Source: Corynebacterium auris
Lineage (GTDB): Bacteria > Actinomycetota > Actinomycetes > Mycobacteriales > Mycobacteriaceae
Direction of reading: 5' to 3'
Length of the DNA stretch: 64,000 bases
NCBI RefSeq assembly: GCF_030408575.1
Contig: NZ_CP047047.1
Span: 434,001 to 498,000 of the forward strand
Below the pieces are notes generated by a model. The model searched no databases. It saw nothing but the letters and a program-made list of their open reading frames with translations, and was not told the origin of the DNA. Of the stretch, positions 9,003 through 16,845 are shown in pieces. A program made the position numbers and the translations under genes. How positions within the stretch are numbered: position 1 is the first letter of the stretch; every line of letters starts with the position of its first letter.

Positions 9003-9550
9003 TGACCGAACCGAACAACTACGCAGAAGAAAACCTCGGCGCTGCCACCGATATCGAGGCAGCCACCGCCGCTACCGAGGAGTTCAACTACACCATCGGT
9101 GACGCGATCGCCCCCGAGGCTGACACCGAAGCCGAGGAGGCTGTCGAGGTCGTCTCCCTCCACGAGGGCCCGATCCAGACCGTCGGCCGCCGCAAGCGCG
9201 CCATCGCCCGCGTCACCGTGACCGAGGGCGAGGGCACGATCGTGGTCAACGGCCGCGAGTTCGCGGACTACTTCCCGAACAAGCTGCACCAGCAGGACAT
9301 CCTCACCCCGCTGACGCTTCTGGAGCGCGAGAACCAGTTCAACATCAAGGCCACCATCAACGGCGGTGGCCCGACCGGTCAGGCTGGCGCTTTGCGCCTG
9401 GCCATCGCGCGCGCCCTCAACGTCTACAACCCGGCTGAGCGCCCGACCCTGAAGAAAGCTGGCCTGCTCACCCGAGACGCCCGCGCCGTCGAGCGCAAGA
9501 AGGCCGGTCTGCACAAGGCCCGCCGCGCTCCGCAGTACTCCAAGCGTTAA
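9002..9550 (+). CDS. rpsI: 30S ribosomal protein S9
   Basis: A 182-aa S9. The conserved domain begins around residue 56 ([13 protein letters not shown]) and ends with the highly basic tail ending SKR that reaches the ribosomal P site. The first 55 residues are an acidic, Ala/Glu-rich extension, usual in actinobacterial S9. It is translationally coupled to rplM. Confidence 0.98.
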   Translation: MTEPNNYAEENLGAATDIEAATAATEEFNYTIGDAIAPEADTEAEEAVEVVSLHEGPIQTVGRRKRAIARVTVTEGEGTIVVNGREFADYFPNKLHQQDILTPLTLLERENQFNIKATINGGGPTGQAGALRLAIARALNVYNPAERPTLKKAGLLTRDARAVERKKAGLHKARRAPQYSKR

Positions 9551-9572
9551 TCGCCCGAGGTATGCCGCTCAC

Positions 9573-9601
9573 GCCGCCCCGCTGGTTTCCAGCCGGGCGG
9601 C
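9573..9601 (+). terminator. Stem-loop after rpsI
   Basis: A 13-bp stem with one mismatch (9573-9585 and 9589-9601) and a TTT loop, 22 bp after the rpsI stop. It lacks a clear T-run, so it may be a weak terminator or a 3'-end stabiliser. Confidence 0.5.
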
Positions 9602-9664
9602 TTCGGCGTCGTCGGACCCCTTTGTTTCACGGGCCGTGTGCCGGGGCGGGCGGGTGCCCTCGGG

Positions 9665-9670
9665 CATAAT
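9665..9670 (+). promoter_or_regulatory. -10 element for a leaderless glmM mRNA
   Basis: CATAAT lies 7 nt before the ATG of glmM, with no ribosome site between them, so the start point would coincide with the A of ATG. Confidence 0.55.
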
Positions 9671-9677
9671 TGGCGCC

Positions 9678-11021
9678 ATGACTCGATTGTTTGGAACCGA
9701 CGGTGTCCGCGGCCTCGCCAACCAGGTGCTCACCGCCCCGCTGGCGCTCAAGCTGGGCGCTGCGGCGGCGGTAGTGCTGACGGAGAAGGCGGGATCGGGC
9801 CAGCGCCGACCCACGGCCATCATCGGCCGGGACCCCCGCGTGTCAGGGGAGATGCTCGCCTCGGCCATGGCGGCGGGGATGGCGTCGAAAGGCGTCGATG
9901 TCTTGCGCGTCGGCGTGATTCCCACCCCGGGCCTGGCATTTCTTACCGACGACTACGGTGCCGACATCGGCGTGATGATCTCGGCCTCCCACAACCCGAT
10001 GCCGGATAACGGCATCAAGTTCTTCTCGGCCGGGGGCCGGAAGCTTCCCGACAGCGTGGAGGACAGCATCGAGGCGGCAATGGCGGAGCTCGACGAGACG
10101 GGGCCGACCGGCACCGGTATCGGGCGCGTGATCGAGGAGGGGATGGACGCGCGGGAGCGCTACCTCGCCCACCTGCGCGAGGCCGTGGGGACCGACCTGA
10201 GCGGAATCAAGGTCGTCGTCGACTGCGCCAACGGTGCCGCCTTCGAGGTCGCGCCTAGGGCGTATGCGGCGGCAGGAGCCGAGGTCATCCCCATCTTCAA
10301 CTCGCCGAACGCCTTCAATATCAACGACGGCTCCGGGTCCACCCACATGGACAAAATCCAGGCGGCGGTTGTCGAACACGGCGCGGACATCGGGCTTGCC
10401 CACGACGGGGACGCGGACCGGTGCCTGGCTGTCGACGCGCGCGGCACCATCGTCGACGGCGACCAGATCATGGCGATCCTCGCCACCGGGATGAAGGAGC
10501 GTTCCAGCTTGCACGAAAACACTCTGGTTGCCACGGTCATGAGCAACCTGGGGCTGAAGCTCGCGATGGAGCGCGAGGGGATCACCGTGAAGGAGACGAA
10601 GGTCGGAGACCGCTACGTTCTCGAGGAGCTGGGGCGCGGCGATTACTCCCTCGGCGGCGAGCAGTCCGGGCACATCGTGATCCCCGCGCACGCGACGACC
10701 GGCGATGGCACCCTGTCCGGCCTGACCCTCATGGCCCGGATGGCGGAGACGGGTCGCACGCTGGAGGACCTGGCGAGCGTGATGACGGTACTGCCGCAGG
10801 TGCTCATCAACGTGCCGGTGTCGAACAAGGCGCTCATCCTGAAGGACGACTCCGTGCTCAGCGCAATCGACGCGGCCGAGGACGAGCTCGGGGAGTCGGG
10901 CCGGGTTCTGCTGCGTCCCTCCGGCACGGAGGAGCTTTTCCGCGTCATGGTGGAAGCCGCCGACTCGGAGGTGGCGCGCCGCGTTGCCGGTCAACTCGCG
11001 GCGGTCGTGGCGGCAGTGTAG
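9678..11021 (+). CDS. glmM: Phosphoglucosamine mutase GlmM
   Basis: A 447-aa alpha-D-phosphohexomutase that converts glucosamine-6-phosphate to glucosamine-1-phosphate, feeding UDP-GlcNAc for peptidoglycan. The phosphoserine loop is [12 protein letters not shown] (Ser104 in ASHNP), the metal loop is HDGDADRC, and the sugar-binding loop GGEQSGH and C-terminal [12 protein letters not shown] phosphate loop are intact. The start is the ATG at 9678, opening the typical [12 protein letters not shown]; the frame is open 14 codons further upstream without support. glmS, the preceding step, lies 3.3 kb downstream. Confidence 0.97.
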   Translation: MTRLFGTDGVRGLANQVLTAPLALKLGAAAAVVLTEKAGSGQRRPTAIIGRDPRVSGEMLASAMAAGMASKGVDVLRVGVIPTPGLAFLTDDYGADIGVMISASHNPMPDNGIKFFSAGGRKLPDSVEDSIEAAMAELDETGPTGTGIGRVIEEGMDARERYLAHLREAVGTDLSGIKVVVDCANGAAFEVAPRAYAAAGAEVIPIFNSPNAFNINDGSGSTHMDKIQAAVVEHGADIGLAHDGDADRCLAVDARGTIVDGDQIMAILATGMKERSSLHENTLVATVMSNLGLKLAMEREGITVKETKVGDRYVLEELGRGDYSLGGEQSGHIVIPAHATTGDGTLSGLTLMARMAETGRTLEDLASVMTVLPQVLINVPVSNKALILKDDSVLSAIDAAEDELGESGRVLLRPSGTEELFRVMVEAADSEVARRVAGQLAAVVAAV

Positions 11022-11040
11022 CGTCCTGTGTGCCGGTCCC

Positions 11041-11115
11041 GGCCAAAAATAATGGGGGTAGCGGGAACCTGGCGGGGTAAAAGACAGTCTAAGTAGGGTG
11101 CAAGTATTTTTGGCC
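11041..11115. repeat. Long-spaced perfect inverted repeat in the promoter region of the 11161 operon
   Basis: GGCCAAAAATA at 11041-11051 is repeated in inverse at 11105-11115, with 53 bp between. The enclosed DNA carries TAAGTAGGGT (about 11090-11099), a -10 candidate. The arms could be paired operator sites or an mRNA long-range stem. Confidence 0.6.
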
Positions 11116-11123
11116 CTGCGAGG

Positions 11124-11143
11124 GGGCGGCCGAGGGGCCGCCC
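11124..11143 (+). promoter_or_regulatory. Leader hairpin abutting the ribosome site of the 11161 gene
   Basis: An 8-bp perfect GC stem (11124-11131 with 11136-11143, loop GAGG) ends directly before AAGGGGG (11144-11150). In mRNA it would sit next to the ribosome site and could affect initiation, or simply insulate it. Confidence 0.45.
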
Positions 11144-11160
11144 AAGGGGGAATGGGGGAC

Positions 11161-11466
11161 ATGAGCGTTCCGCTGAACGTGGATCCTGAGATCGCGCGCG
11201 CCGAGCTGCGCGCCGCTGTCGACGAACACCGCCAGGTGATCGCCGACTTGCGGGCGAACTTGCCCGACTTTCCGTCGGGCGCGGCGGGGCAGGGGTTTGC
11301 CGCCACTGCCGAAAGCCTCTCGCGCGCGATGGTGCGAATCCAACACCTGACCATAGAGTTCATGGAAAACCGCGTGGCCGCGTGGGAGCAGATCATCGGG
11401 CTCGTGGACACCGTGGAGGCGAGCGACGCCCGCAACGCCGAAGCCCTGGGCGGGGGTGCGCGCTGA
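11161..11466 (+). CDS. Small WXG100-like helical protein beside ESX-4
   Basis: A 101-aa, largely helical protein without signal peptide. Residues 11-33 and 48-90 look like two long helices joined by LPDFPSGAAGQGF (35-46), which sits where WXG100 proteins have their WxG turn. The Trp is replaced, so it is a degenerate or divergent member. I recall that Mycobacterium has a comparable small gene (Rv3440c, 103 aa) at the same place after glmM, which argues for a conserved ESX-4-linked role. The start could be ATG 11152 or 11161; I chose 11161 for its GGGGGAC spacing. Its TGA overlaps the next ATG (TGATG), indicating coupling. Confidence 0.7.
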   Translation: MSVPLNVDPEIARAELRAAVDEHRQVIADLRANLPDFPSGAAGQGFAATAESLSRAMVRIQHLTIEFMENRVAAWEQIIGLVDTVEASDARNAEALGGGAR

Positions 11467-13034
11467 TGGAGGGGGTCCTGGACAAGCTTTCGCGCATCGT
11501 TGTCGACGCGAGCTCGATCCCTCTCGCCCCGCCGACGCAGGTGGCCCACATCAACGCCGTCGCGGCCCAGATCACGGCCGCCCAGCGCCAGACCGAAGGA
11601 ATGAACCTGGCGCTGGTGCGTGCCGGGGCCGACAACCTCACGCGCCCTCGCGGGGCGCGTTTCGCCGGCAAGCTCATCGGGCTGGGGCGCGACGTGGTGG
11701 AGAAGATCCTCGCGGAGCTCGGCGCAAGCGCGTTCATGGACAAGATGGACGGCGTGGGCGAATGGTTCGACAGCGTCGGCATCGGCCCGGACGAAAAATC
11801 CCGGCAGGCGGGGGAGAACCAGCAGGGAGACAACGCCGAGCGGCTGCGCGAGGCCGTGGACCAGTGCTGCACGGCAATCGACGAGGTGTGCACTACCTCG
11901 GACGCGGGGGCGTCGGCGATGCTCGACCTCGTCTCGCTCGTCCTCATGGTCTGCAAAGCCTCGCCGCACGCACAGGTGGTGTCGCTTTTGCTCCCGTTGG
12001 CAGGCGAGGGGCTGAGCAACGTGCTCGGGACGGTCAAGGACCGCAACGACAGCATCGAGCGCTGCCTGAACGAGTGCGAACTGATGTGCCGGGAGGCGGA
12101 GCAGCACAGGCCGGCCCCGCCGCCGGCACAGCCCGCGCCCTGCGCTGCCGAGACGCCCCGGCCGACGGTGACGCCGGTGTGCGAGGAACCGCGCCCCGTG
12201 CCGGCCCCGCCGACGCACCCCGCCGCCGCGCCTGCACCTGCTCCCACACCAACACCCGCACCAGCGCCCGAACCGCCTCAGCCGCGCGATGCTGGCAGCA
12301 TTCCTACAGCGCCGAGCTCTGCGGTGCCGAGTTCTGCGGTGCCGAGTTCCGCGGTGGCGAGCTCCGCGGCGTCCAGTTCGGCAGCCGCGAGCTCCGCGGC
12401 CCTCGCGCCGGCGGGTCCCGCCGCGACGAACGCGACGCTCGTGGCCAAAATCGACATAGACATCGACATCGATGCCGACATCGACGCCGGCCTGGATACC
12501 TCGTGCGCGAACCGCGCGGCGAGCTCCCCCGCTGGGTCCGTCGCCGCAGCGGCGGCAGCTGCGGAGGCGCTCGCCTCGGCAGGGCAGGCGGGCGCGCACG
12601 GTATCGCCTCCGCCGTGAGCCACGCCGAGGCGGCGGTACGAGCGGCCGTCGAGCAGGTGCTGCCGCCTTGCGGCCACGAGTACACGTGCGACTGTGCCTG
12701 CGACGGGCACAGCGAGCCCGCGCCGCCCTGCCCGGAACCGGCCCCGGCGCCCCAGCCCGTAACACCGGAGGGATCCTTCACGCCGCCGCCCGAGCTGGCG
12801 CAGGTTAAGGAGCCCCCGCCGCCCGCCGGAAAGCTCGCGCACCTCGACCACGCAGCCCACGCAGCCCCCATGGATAGTCCGGCCGCTCCCGCGACCGAAC
12901 CCGCGGCCGCCACACCGCCTGCCCCGGAGGCGCCAGCGGTCACTGAGCAGCCGGCGCCCCCGGCGCCCCCGTCACCCCCAGAGCCTTCTCGCACCCCGAC
13001 AGGTTCCCAGATCAAGAAAACGAGTGGATGGTAA
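11466..13034 (+). CDS. Ala/Pro-rich protein with helical head and Cys/His cluster (possible ESX-linked effector or scaffold)
   Basis: A 522-aa protein of unknown function. Residues 1-220 are helical with paired Cys (QCC, RCLNECELMC) and a hydrophobic stretch at about 150-185. Residues 220-300 are Pro/Ala-rich. Then come Ser-Ala repeats (PSSAV and SSAA units), an Asp-Ile alternating segment, an Ala-rich helix and a compact Cys/His cluster at 402-415 (Cys402, His404, Cys408, Cys410, Cys412, His415). The last 100 residues are Pro/Ala-rich. There is no signal peptide. I recall that Rv3439c, an alanine/proline-rich protein, occupies the same place in Mycobacterium. The layout of a WXG-like partner, helical head and low-complexity body resembles ESX substrates, but I see no toxin domain. 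Confidence 0.65.
   Translation: MEGVLDKLSRIVVDASSIPLAPPTQVAHINAVAAQITAAQRQTEGMNLALVRAGADNLTRPRGARFAGKLIGLGRDVVEKILAELGASAFMDKMDGVGEWFDSVGIGPDEKSRQAGENQQGDNAERLREAVDQCCTAIDEVCTTSDAGASAMLDLVSLVLMVCKASPHAQVVSLLLPLAGEGLSNVLGTVKDRNDSIERCLNECELMCREAEQHRPAPPPAQPAPCAAETPRPTVTPVCEEPRPVPAPPTHPAAAPAPAPTPTPAPAPEPPQPRDAGSIPTAPSSAVPSSAVPSSAVASSAASSSAAASSAALAPAGPAATNATLVAKIDIDIDIDADIDAGLDTSCANRAASSPAGSVAAAAAAAEALASAGQAGAHGIASAVSHAEAAVRAAVEQVLPPCGHEYTCDCACDGHSEPAPPCPEPAPAPQPVTPEGSFTPPPELAQVKEPPPPAGKLAHLDHAAHAAPMDSPAAPATEPAAATPPAPEAPAVTEQPAPPAPPSPPEPSRTPTGSQIKKTSGW
12308..12400 (+). repeat. In-frame 15-bp repeats encoding PSSAV-like units
   Basis: Near-identical units based on CCGAGTTCTGCGGTG run in tandem, encoding PSSAV three times and then diverged ASSA-type units. 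A second, 6-bp repeat (GACATC-type, encoding Asp-Ile) lies nearby at about 12451-12486. Both keep the frame, so copy number could vary without breaking the protein. Confidence 0.7.
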
Positions 13035-13309
13035 TGGACTTTCTCGAGTTTGTAGAGCAGTACAAGCTCCGCACCGCGAAACGCATGGCGGACTTCGAGG
13101 CGGCGATCAACGAGGCCCACCGGAAGATGGAGCAAGCGGGGCGCCAGCAGCAGGTGATCAGGGAGCTCAACCTGCGTACTCCGCCGATGGACCCGCCGCG
13201 CGGCGCCTACCGGCCGCAGCGCCGCGGCACCAGGGTGCAGCAGATTATGCAGCGCGACGACCCGGCTGGTCCGGGCCCGAGCGAAGCGGAACCGACCGGG
13301 GCCGTCTAA
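13034..13309 (+). CDS. Small charged protein, third gene of the ESX-adjacent cassette
   Basis: A 91-aa soluble protein of unknown function. Residues 5-45 form a charged, probably coiled-coil helix (EQYKLRTAKRMADFEAAI); the rest is Arg/Pro-rich and acidic at the end. ATG 13034 overlaps the preceding TAA (TAATG), matching the coupling style of this operon; ATG 13028, two codons earlier, is possible. Its size and position suggest a chaperone or partner of the large Ala/Pro-rich protein, but nothing in its sequence proves that. Confidence 0.6.
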   Translation: MDFLEFVEQYKLRTAKRMADFEAAINEAHRKMEQAGRQQQVIRELNLRTPPMDPPRGAYRPQRRGTRVQQIMQRDDPAGPGPSEAEPTGAV

Positions 13310-13325
13310 CCCGGGGCCGTCTAAC
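13296..13325. repeat. 15-bp tandem duplication at converging stop codons
   Basis: CCGGGGCCGTCTAAC occurs twice back to back (13296-13310, 13311-13325). The first copy holds the TAA of the 13034 gene. The second holds the TAG of the opposing hydrolase-fold gene. Confidence 0.85.
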
Positions 13326-14175
13326 CCAGCTTGAGCGCGTCGCCCGCGGTGTCAAAGCCGACGAGGGACGCGATGCCCTCCCCGGCCACGGAGGACACCC
13401 CGCCGCCGGAGGCGTCCGGAGCGGAGAAAGCGGCGTACTTCTTTTCCCCGCCGAGCTGGTGCAGGAAGTAGCCGACAAGCAGGCCGCGGACCGTTTGCTG
13501 GACCTTGCGGTTCGGCGCACCGAGGCCGGTGAGGCGCTTGAACAGGCCGTCTTCGGGGATCGCGCGCTGGTTGCCGTTCTTGATCACGCGGTAGACCTTC
13601 TCGCCGGCCCAGTTGTAGGCCACGTCGGCGGGGTTGCCGGGATCGAAGATCGCGTTGCTGTCGGAGTCGGGGCCGATAATCATGCCGGGCAGAAGAACGC
13701 TGCGGGCCGCTTCCACGGCGGAAGGCGCGGTGGAGGCGGGGTAAACGGCGGCGACGGCGGCGACCTTCTTGTTGTCCACCGCGGCGAGGATGGCCGCGCC
13801 GCCGCCCATGCCGTGCCCGGCGAGGCCGAGCTTGCCCGGGGAGACGGTGATATTGCCGTTGCCCAGGCGCACACCCGCGAGGATCTGCAGGGTGGTTTCC
13901 AAATCGGCGGCGAGGCCGGCGTGGTCCGGGCGCAGCCCGGTTTCCGTGTCCGGCGCGGCGGCGACGATGCCCCAGCTGGCCAGGTGGCGCAGAGTATCGC
14001 GGTAATCGTCCACGCCGCGCACCCAGTCGTGGCCGAAGGCGACGGCGGGAAGGTCCTTGCCTTTCTCTGGGGCGTAAACCTTTCCGGGCAGGCCCGTGTA
14101 GCCGAGGTCGCCCTCGAGCACGTGGTGGGGTCCCTTTTTAGACAGGGAGGACAGTTTCTTCAGATTCGCAGACAC
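13321..14175 (-). CDS. Alpha/beta-hydrolase-fold protein lacking the nucleophile serine
   Basis: A 284-aa cytosolic protein of dienelactone-hydrolase/acetylesterase type. The fold is visible: a strand ending AVAFGHDW (44-51), a helix with DDYRDTLRHLASWG, and a nucleophile elbow. The elbow reads GHGMGG at 120-125, so the usual Ser is Gly122 and the protein may not be a classical hydrolase. A later aspartate-rich loop (GPDSDSN) remains. I chose GTG 14175: the frame upstream is antisense to glmS, and a TATTCT hexamer sits 7 nt before it. It is divergent from glmS and convergent with the ESX-linked cassette. I recall that Rv3438 (280 aa) has this placement in Mycobacterium. Confidence 0.72.
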   Translation of the reverse strand: MSANLKKLSSLSKKGPHHVLEGDLGYTGLPGKVYAPEKGKDLPAVAFGHDWVRGVDDYRDTLRHLASWGIVAAAPDTETGLRPDHAGLAADLETTLQILAGVRLGNGNITVSPGKLGLAGHGMGGGAAILAAVDNKKVAAVAAVYPASTAPSAVEAARSVLLPGMIIGPDSDSNAIFDPGNPADVAYNWAGEKVYRVIKNGNQRAIPEDGLFKRLTGLGAPNRKVQQTVRGLLVGYFLHQLGGEKKYAAFSAPDASGGGVSSVAGEGIASLVGFDTAGDALKLG

Positions 14176-14182
14176 GCATTCG

Positions 14183-14188
14183 AGAATA
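14183..14188 (-). promoter_or_regulatory. -10 element for leaderless hydrolase-fold gene
   Basis: TATTCT on the minus strand, 7 nt before the GTG start at 14175. It shares the 99-bp divergent gap with the glmS promoter. Confidence 0.5.
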
Positions 14189-14261
14189 CTTGAAAGCGTG
14201 CAGGCGGTCGGGGTCTCTCGCGGCGGCGCGTTGCCGTTGGGAAGCGGCGCGGCCGGTGGTT

Positions 14262-14267
14262 TATTGT
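14262..14267 (+). promoter_or_regulatory. -10 element for leaderless glmS mRNA
   Basis: TATTGT with exactly 7 nt to the glmS ATG; no ribosome site lies between. TTGGGA at 14237-14242 could be the -35 (19-bp spacer). Confidence 0.55.
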
Positions 14268-14274
14268 GTTCGCT

Positions 14275-16137
14275 ATGTGTGGAATCGTGGGATACGTGGG
14301 CGAGCGGGCCTCGCTCGACATCGCTGTCGCGGCGCTGCGGCGCATGGAGTACCGCGGGTATGACTCCGCGGGCATCGCGGTGGCGGGCGAGGGCGGCTTT
14401 GACGTCGTCAAGCGTGCCGGCAAGCTCGCCAACCTCGACGACAAGATCGCGGAGGCCGGCCGCGGCGCGCTGGCCGGCACCACGGCGATCGGGCACACCC
14501 GGTGGGCCACCCACGGCCGGCCTACGGACGAAAACGCGCACCCGCACATGTCTTTCGACGGCAAGGTGGCCATCGTCCACAACGGCATCATCGAGAACTT
14601 CGGCCCGCTGCGCGCCGAGCTGGAGCAGCGTGGCGTCACGCTGTCCTCCGACACCGACTCGGAGACGGCGGCGCACCTTCTCGCCCTGGCGTACAACGAG
14701 GGGGAGACCGCGGGCGACTTCCGGGCCTCGGCGCTGCAGGTGCTCAACCGCCTGGAGGGCGCGTTCACGCTGCTGTTCATGCACGCGGACCACCCCGACC
14801 GGATCATCGCGGCGCGCCGCTCCACCCCGCTCATGGTGGGCGTGGGCGAGGGGGAGATGTTCCTCGGCTCTGACGTCGCGGCGTTCATCGAGCACACCAA
14901 GGACGCGGTGGAGTTGGGCCAGGACTCGGTGGTGATCATCGACAAGGACAGCTACGAGATCCTCAACTTCGACGGCACGCCGGGTACCGGCTCCCCCTTC
15001 ACCATCGACTGGGACCTGGAGGCGGCGGAGAAGGGCGGCTTCGACTCCTTCATGATGAAGGAGATCTTCGAGCAGCCGGCCGCCGTGCGCGACACGCTGG
15101 CCGGGCACTGGGACGGCAACCGCGTCACGCTGGACGAGAATAACCTGACTGATGGTGACCTGAAGTCCTTCAACCAGGTCTTCGTGGTGGCCTGCGGCTC
15201 GGCGTACCACTCGGGGCTGGCGGCGAAGTACGCCATCGAGCACTGGGTGCGCATCCCGGTGCAGATTGAGGTCGCCTCGGAGTTTCGCTACCGCGACCCC
15301 ATCCTCGACGAGCGCACGCTCGTGCTCGCCATCTCGCAGTCGGGCGAGACCGCCGACACGCTGGAGGCGGTGCGCCACGCCAAGGCGCAGGGAGCGAAGG
15401 TTCTGGCGGTGTGCAACACCAACGGATCGCAGATTCCGCGCGAGTCGGACGCCGTGCTCTACACCCACGCCGGGCCCGAGATCGGCGTCGCCTCGACGAA
15501 GGCGTTTTTGGCTCAGGTGGCGGCGAACTACATCGTGGGGTTGGCGCTGGCCCAGGCCAAGGGGACGAAGTACCCGGACGAGATCCGCCAGATCTGGCAG
15601 GAGCTGGAGGCCATCCCCGCCAAGGTGGACGCGGTGCTTCAGGCCCGCGAGCAGGTCGCGCAGATTTCGCGGACGCTCGGGGCGGTGAAGACGATGCTCT
15701 TTCTCGGCCGCGGCGTGGGCTACCCCATCGCGCTCGAGGGCGCGCTCAAGCTCAAGGAGCTGGCCTACATCCACGCCGAGGGCTTCCCGGCGGGAGAGCT
15801 CAAGCACGGGCCCATCGCGCTGATCGAGGACGACCTGCCCGTCGTCGTCATCGTGCCCAGCCCCCGGGGGGTCTCGCAGCTGCACTCGAAGATCGTCTCC
15901 AATATCCAGGAGATCCGGGCGCGCGGCGCGAAAACAATCGTCATCGCGGAGGAGGGTGACACCGCCGTCGAGCCCTACGCCAACTGGCTGGTGCGCATCC
16001 CGCGGACCCCGACGATCATGCAGCCGCTTCTGGCCACGGTGCCGCTGCAGTTCCTCTCGGCGGACATCGCCCGCGAGAACGGCAACGAGGACATCGACAA
16101 GCCCCGCAACCTGGCCAAGTCCGTAACCGTCGAGTAG
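14275..16137 (+). CDS. glmS: Glutamine--fructose-6-phosphate aminotransferase (isomerizing)
   Basis: A 620-aa enzyme making glucosamine-6-phosphate from fructose-6-phosphate and glutamine, the first committed step to UDP-GlcNAc. The start MCGIVGY fixes ATG 14275, because the catalytic Cys must follow the initiator Met. The glutaminase domain (to about 225) contains GHTRWATHG and the NGIIEN loop. Two SIS sugar-isomerase domains follow, with SQSGETADT and SSxKAF-like loops, and the C-terminus ends in the KSVTVE form typical of GlmS. Its leaderless promoter abuts the start. Confidence 0.98.
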   Translation: MCGIVGYVGERASLDIAVAALRRMEYRGYDSAGIAVAGEGGFDVVKRAGKLANLDDKIAEAGRGALAGTTAIGHTRWATHGRPTDENAHPHMSFDGKVAIVHNGIIENFGPLRAELEQRGVTLSSDTDSETAAHLLALAYNEGETAGDFRASALQVLNRLEGAFTLLFMHADHPDRIIAARRSTPLMVGVGEGEMFLGSDVAAFIEHTKDAVELGQDSVVIIDKDSYEILNFDGTPGTGSPFTIDWDLEAAEKGGFDSFMMKEIFEQPAAVRDTLAGHWDGNRVTLDENNLTDGDLKSFNQVFVVACGSAYHSGLAAKYAIEHWVRIPVQIEVASEFRYRDPILDERTLVLAISQSGETADTLEAVRHAKAQGAKVLAVCNTNGSQIPRESDAVLYTHAGPEIGVASTKAFLAQVAANYIVGLALAQAKGTKYPDEIRQIWQELEAIPAKVDAVLQAREQVAQISRTLGAVKTMLFLGRGVGYPIALEGALKLKELAYIHAEGFPAGELKHGPIALIEDDLPVVVIVPSPRGVSQLHSKIVSNIQEIRARGAKTIVIAEEGDTAVEPYANWLVRIPRTPTIMQPLLATVPLQFLSADIARENGNEDIDKPRNLAKSVTVE

Positions 16138-16149
16138 CGTCGCGCCGCA

Positions 16150-16821
16150 GTGCTCACAGCTCTGACCTTCGCCTTCGTCGACTCGATCAACCTGCTGCTC
16201 ATCGGGGTGATCGTGGCCGTCGGCATCACCGTGCCACGCCGCGGCACCGCCGAGCCGGGGCGCTACGCGGCGATTACCTCGCTGCTCATCGCCGGTGACT
16301 GGCTGGGTGTGGCGGGCCTGGCTCTGGTCATGCTCCTCGTCTTCGACGGGTTGGGCCCTGTGGTGCAGCGCTTCGTCGAAGGGCCCGTTTTCGGCGTGAT
16401 CCTCGTGGTGGTGGGCCTGGCCACGGCCCTTTTGGCGCTGCGCGGCGGGAGCAACTCGGAGCTGGTGGAAAAGATCATGCGCCCGCTGCGCGCCCCGAAC
16501 CTGCTCACCGTGCTCACCGGCGTTGTGCTCGGGGTGGTGCAGTCAGCCACGTCCGTGCCGTTCTACGGCGGGCTGGCGGTCCTGTCGGCCGCCGGTATCG
16601 AGCCCGCGGTGCGCTACGGGTCGCTGGTGCTCTACGCCACGGTCGCGCTGAGCCTGCCGACGCTGTCCGCGCTCCTCGTCGGGTGGGTGCGCGCCCGCCC
16701 GGGCAGCACGCTCGGGCGCGGCTTTGCCTGGGCGCGCGCCAACCCGCGCACCGTCACCTCGGCGGCGACGTGGTCCGTGGCGGGCCTGCTCGTGCTGCTG
16801 GGTGCCCTGCACCTGGCGTAG
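16150..16821 (+). CDS. Six-helix integral membrane protein of unknown function
   Basis: A 223-aa protein with about six membrane helices and short loops. A basic cytosolic loop lies near residues 100-115 (EKIMRPLRAPN) and another near 180-195. The spacing and the Pro-rich helices resemble small LysE/GAP-type transport proteins, but no diagnostic motif is visible, so I leave the function open. It starts with GTG 13 nt after the glmS stop and may be cotranscribed with glmS. alr follows after 24 bp. Confidence 0.6.
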   Translation: MLTALTFAFVDSINLLLIGVIVAVGITVPRRGTAEPGRYAAITSLLIAGDWLGVAGLALVMLLVFDGLGPVVQRFVEGPVFGVILVVVGLATALLALRGGSNSELVEKIMRPLRAPNLLTVLTGVVLGVVQSATSVPFYGGLAVLSAAGIEPAVRYGSLVLYATVALSLPTLSALLVGWVRARPGSTLGRGFAWARANPRTVTSAATWSVAGLLVLLGALHLA

Positions 16822-16833
16822 GGGCGGCGGGTT

Positions 16834-16839
16834 TAGGCT
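16834..16839 (+). promoter_or_regulatory. -10 element for leaderless alr mRNA
   Basis: TAGGCT lies 6 nt before the alr ATG and directly after the preceding gene. No purine-rich ribosome site is present. Confidence 0.5.
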
Positions 16840-16845
16840 AAGCGC

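Noticed and set aside
14176..15885. Minus-strand frame extending the hydrolase-fold gene far upstream
   Set aside because: It is antisense to glmS. The fold begins at GTG 14175, which has its own -10 element.
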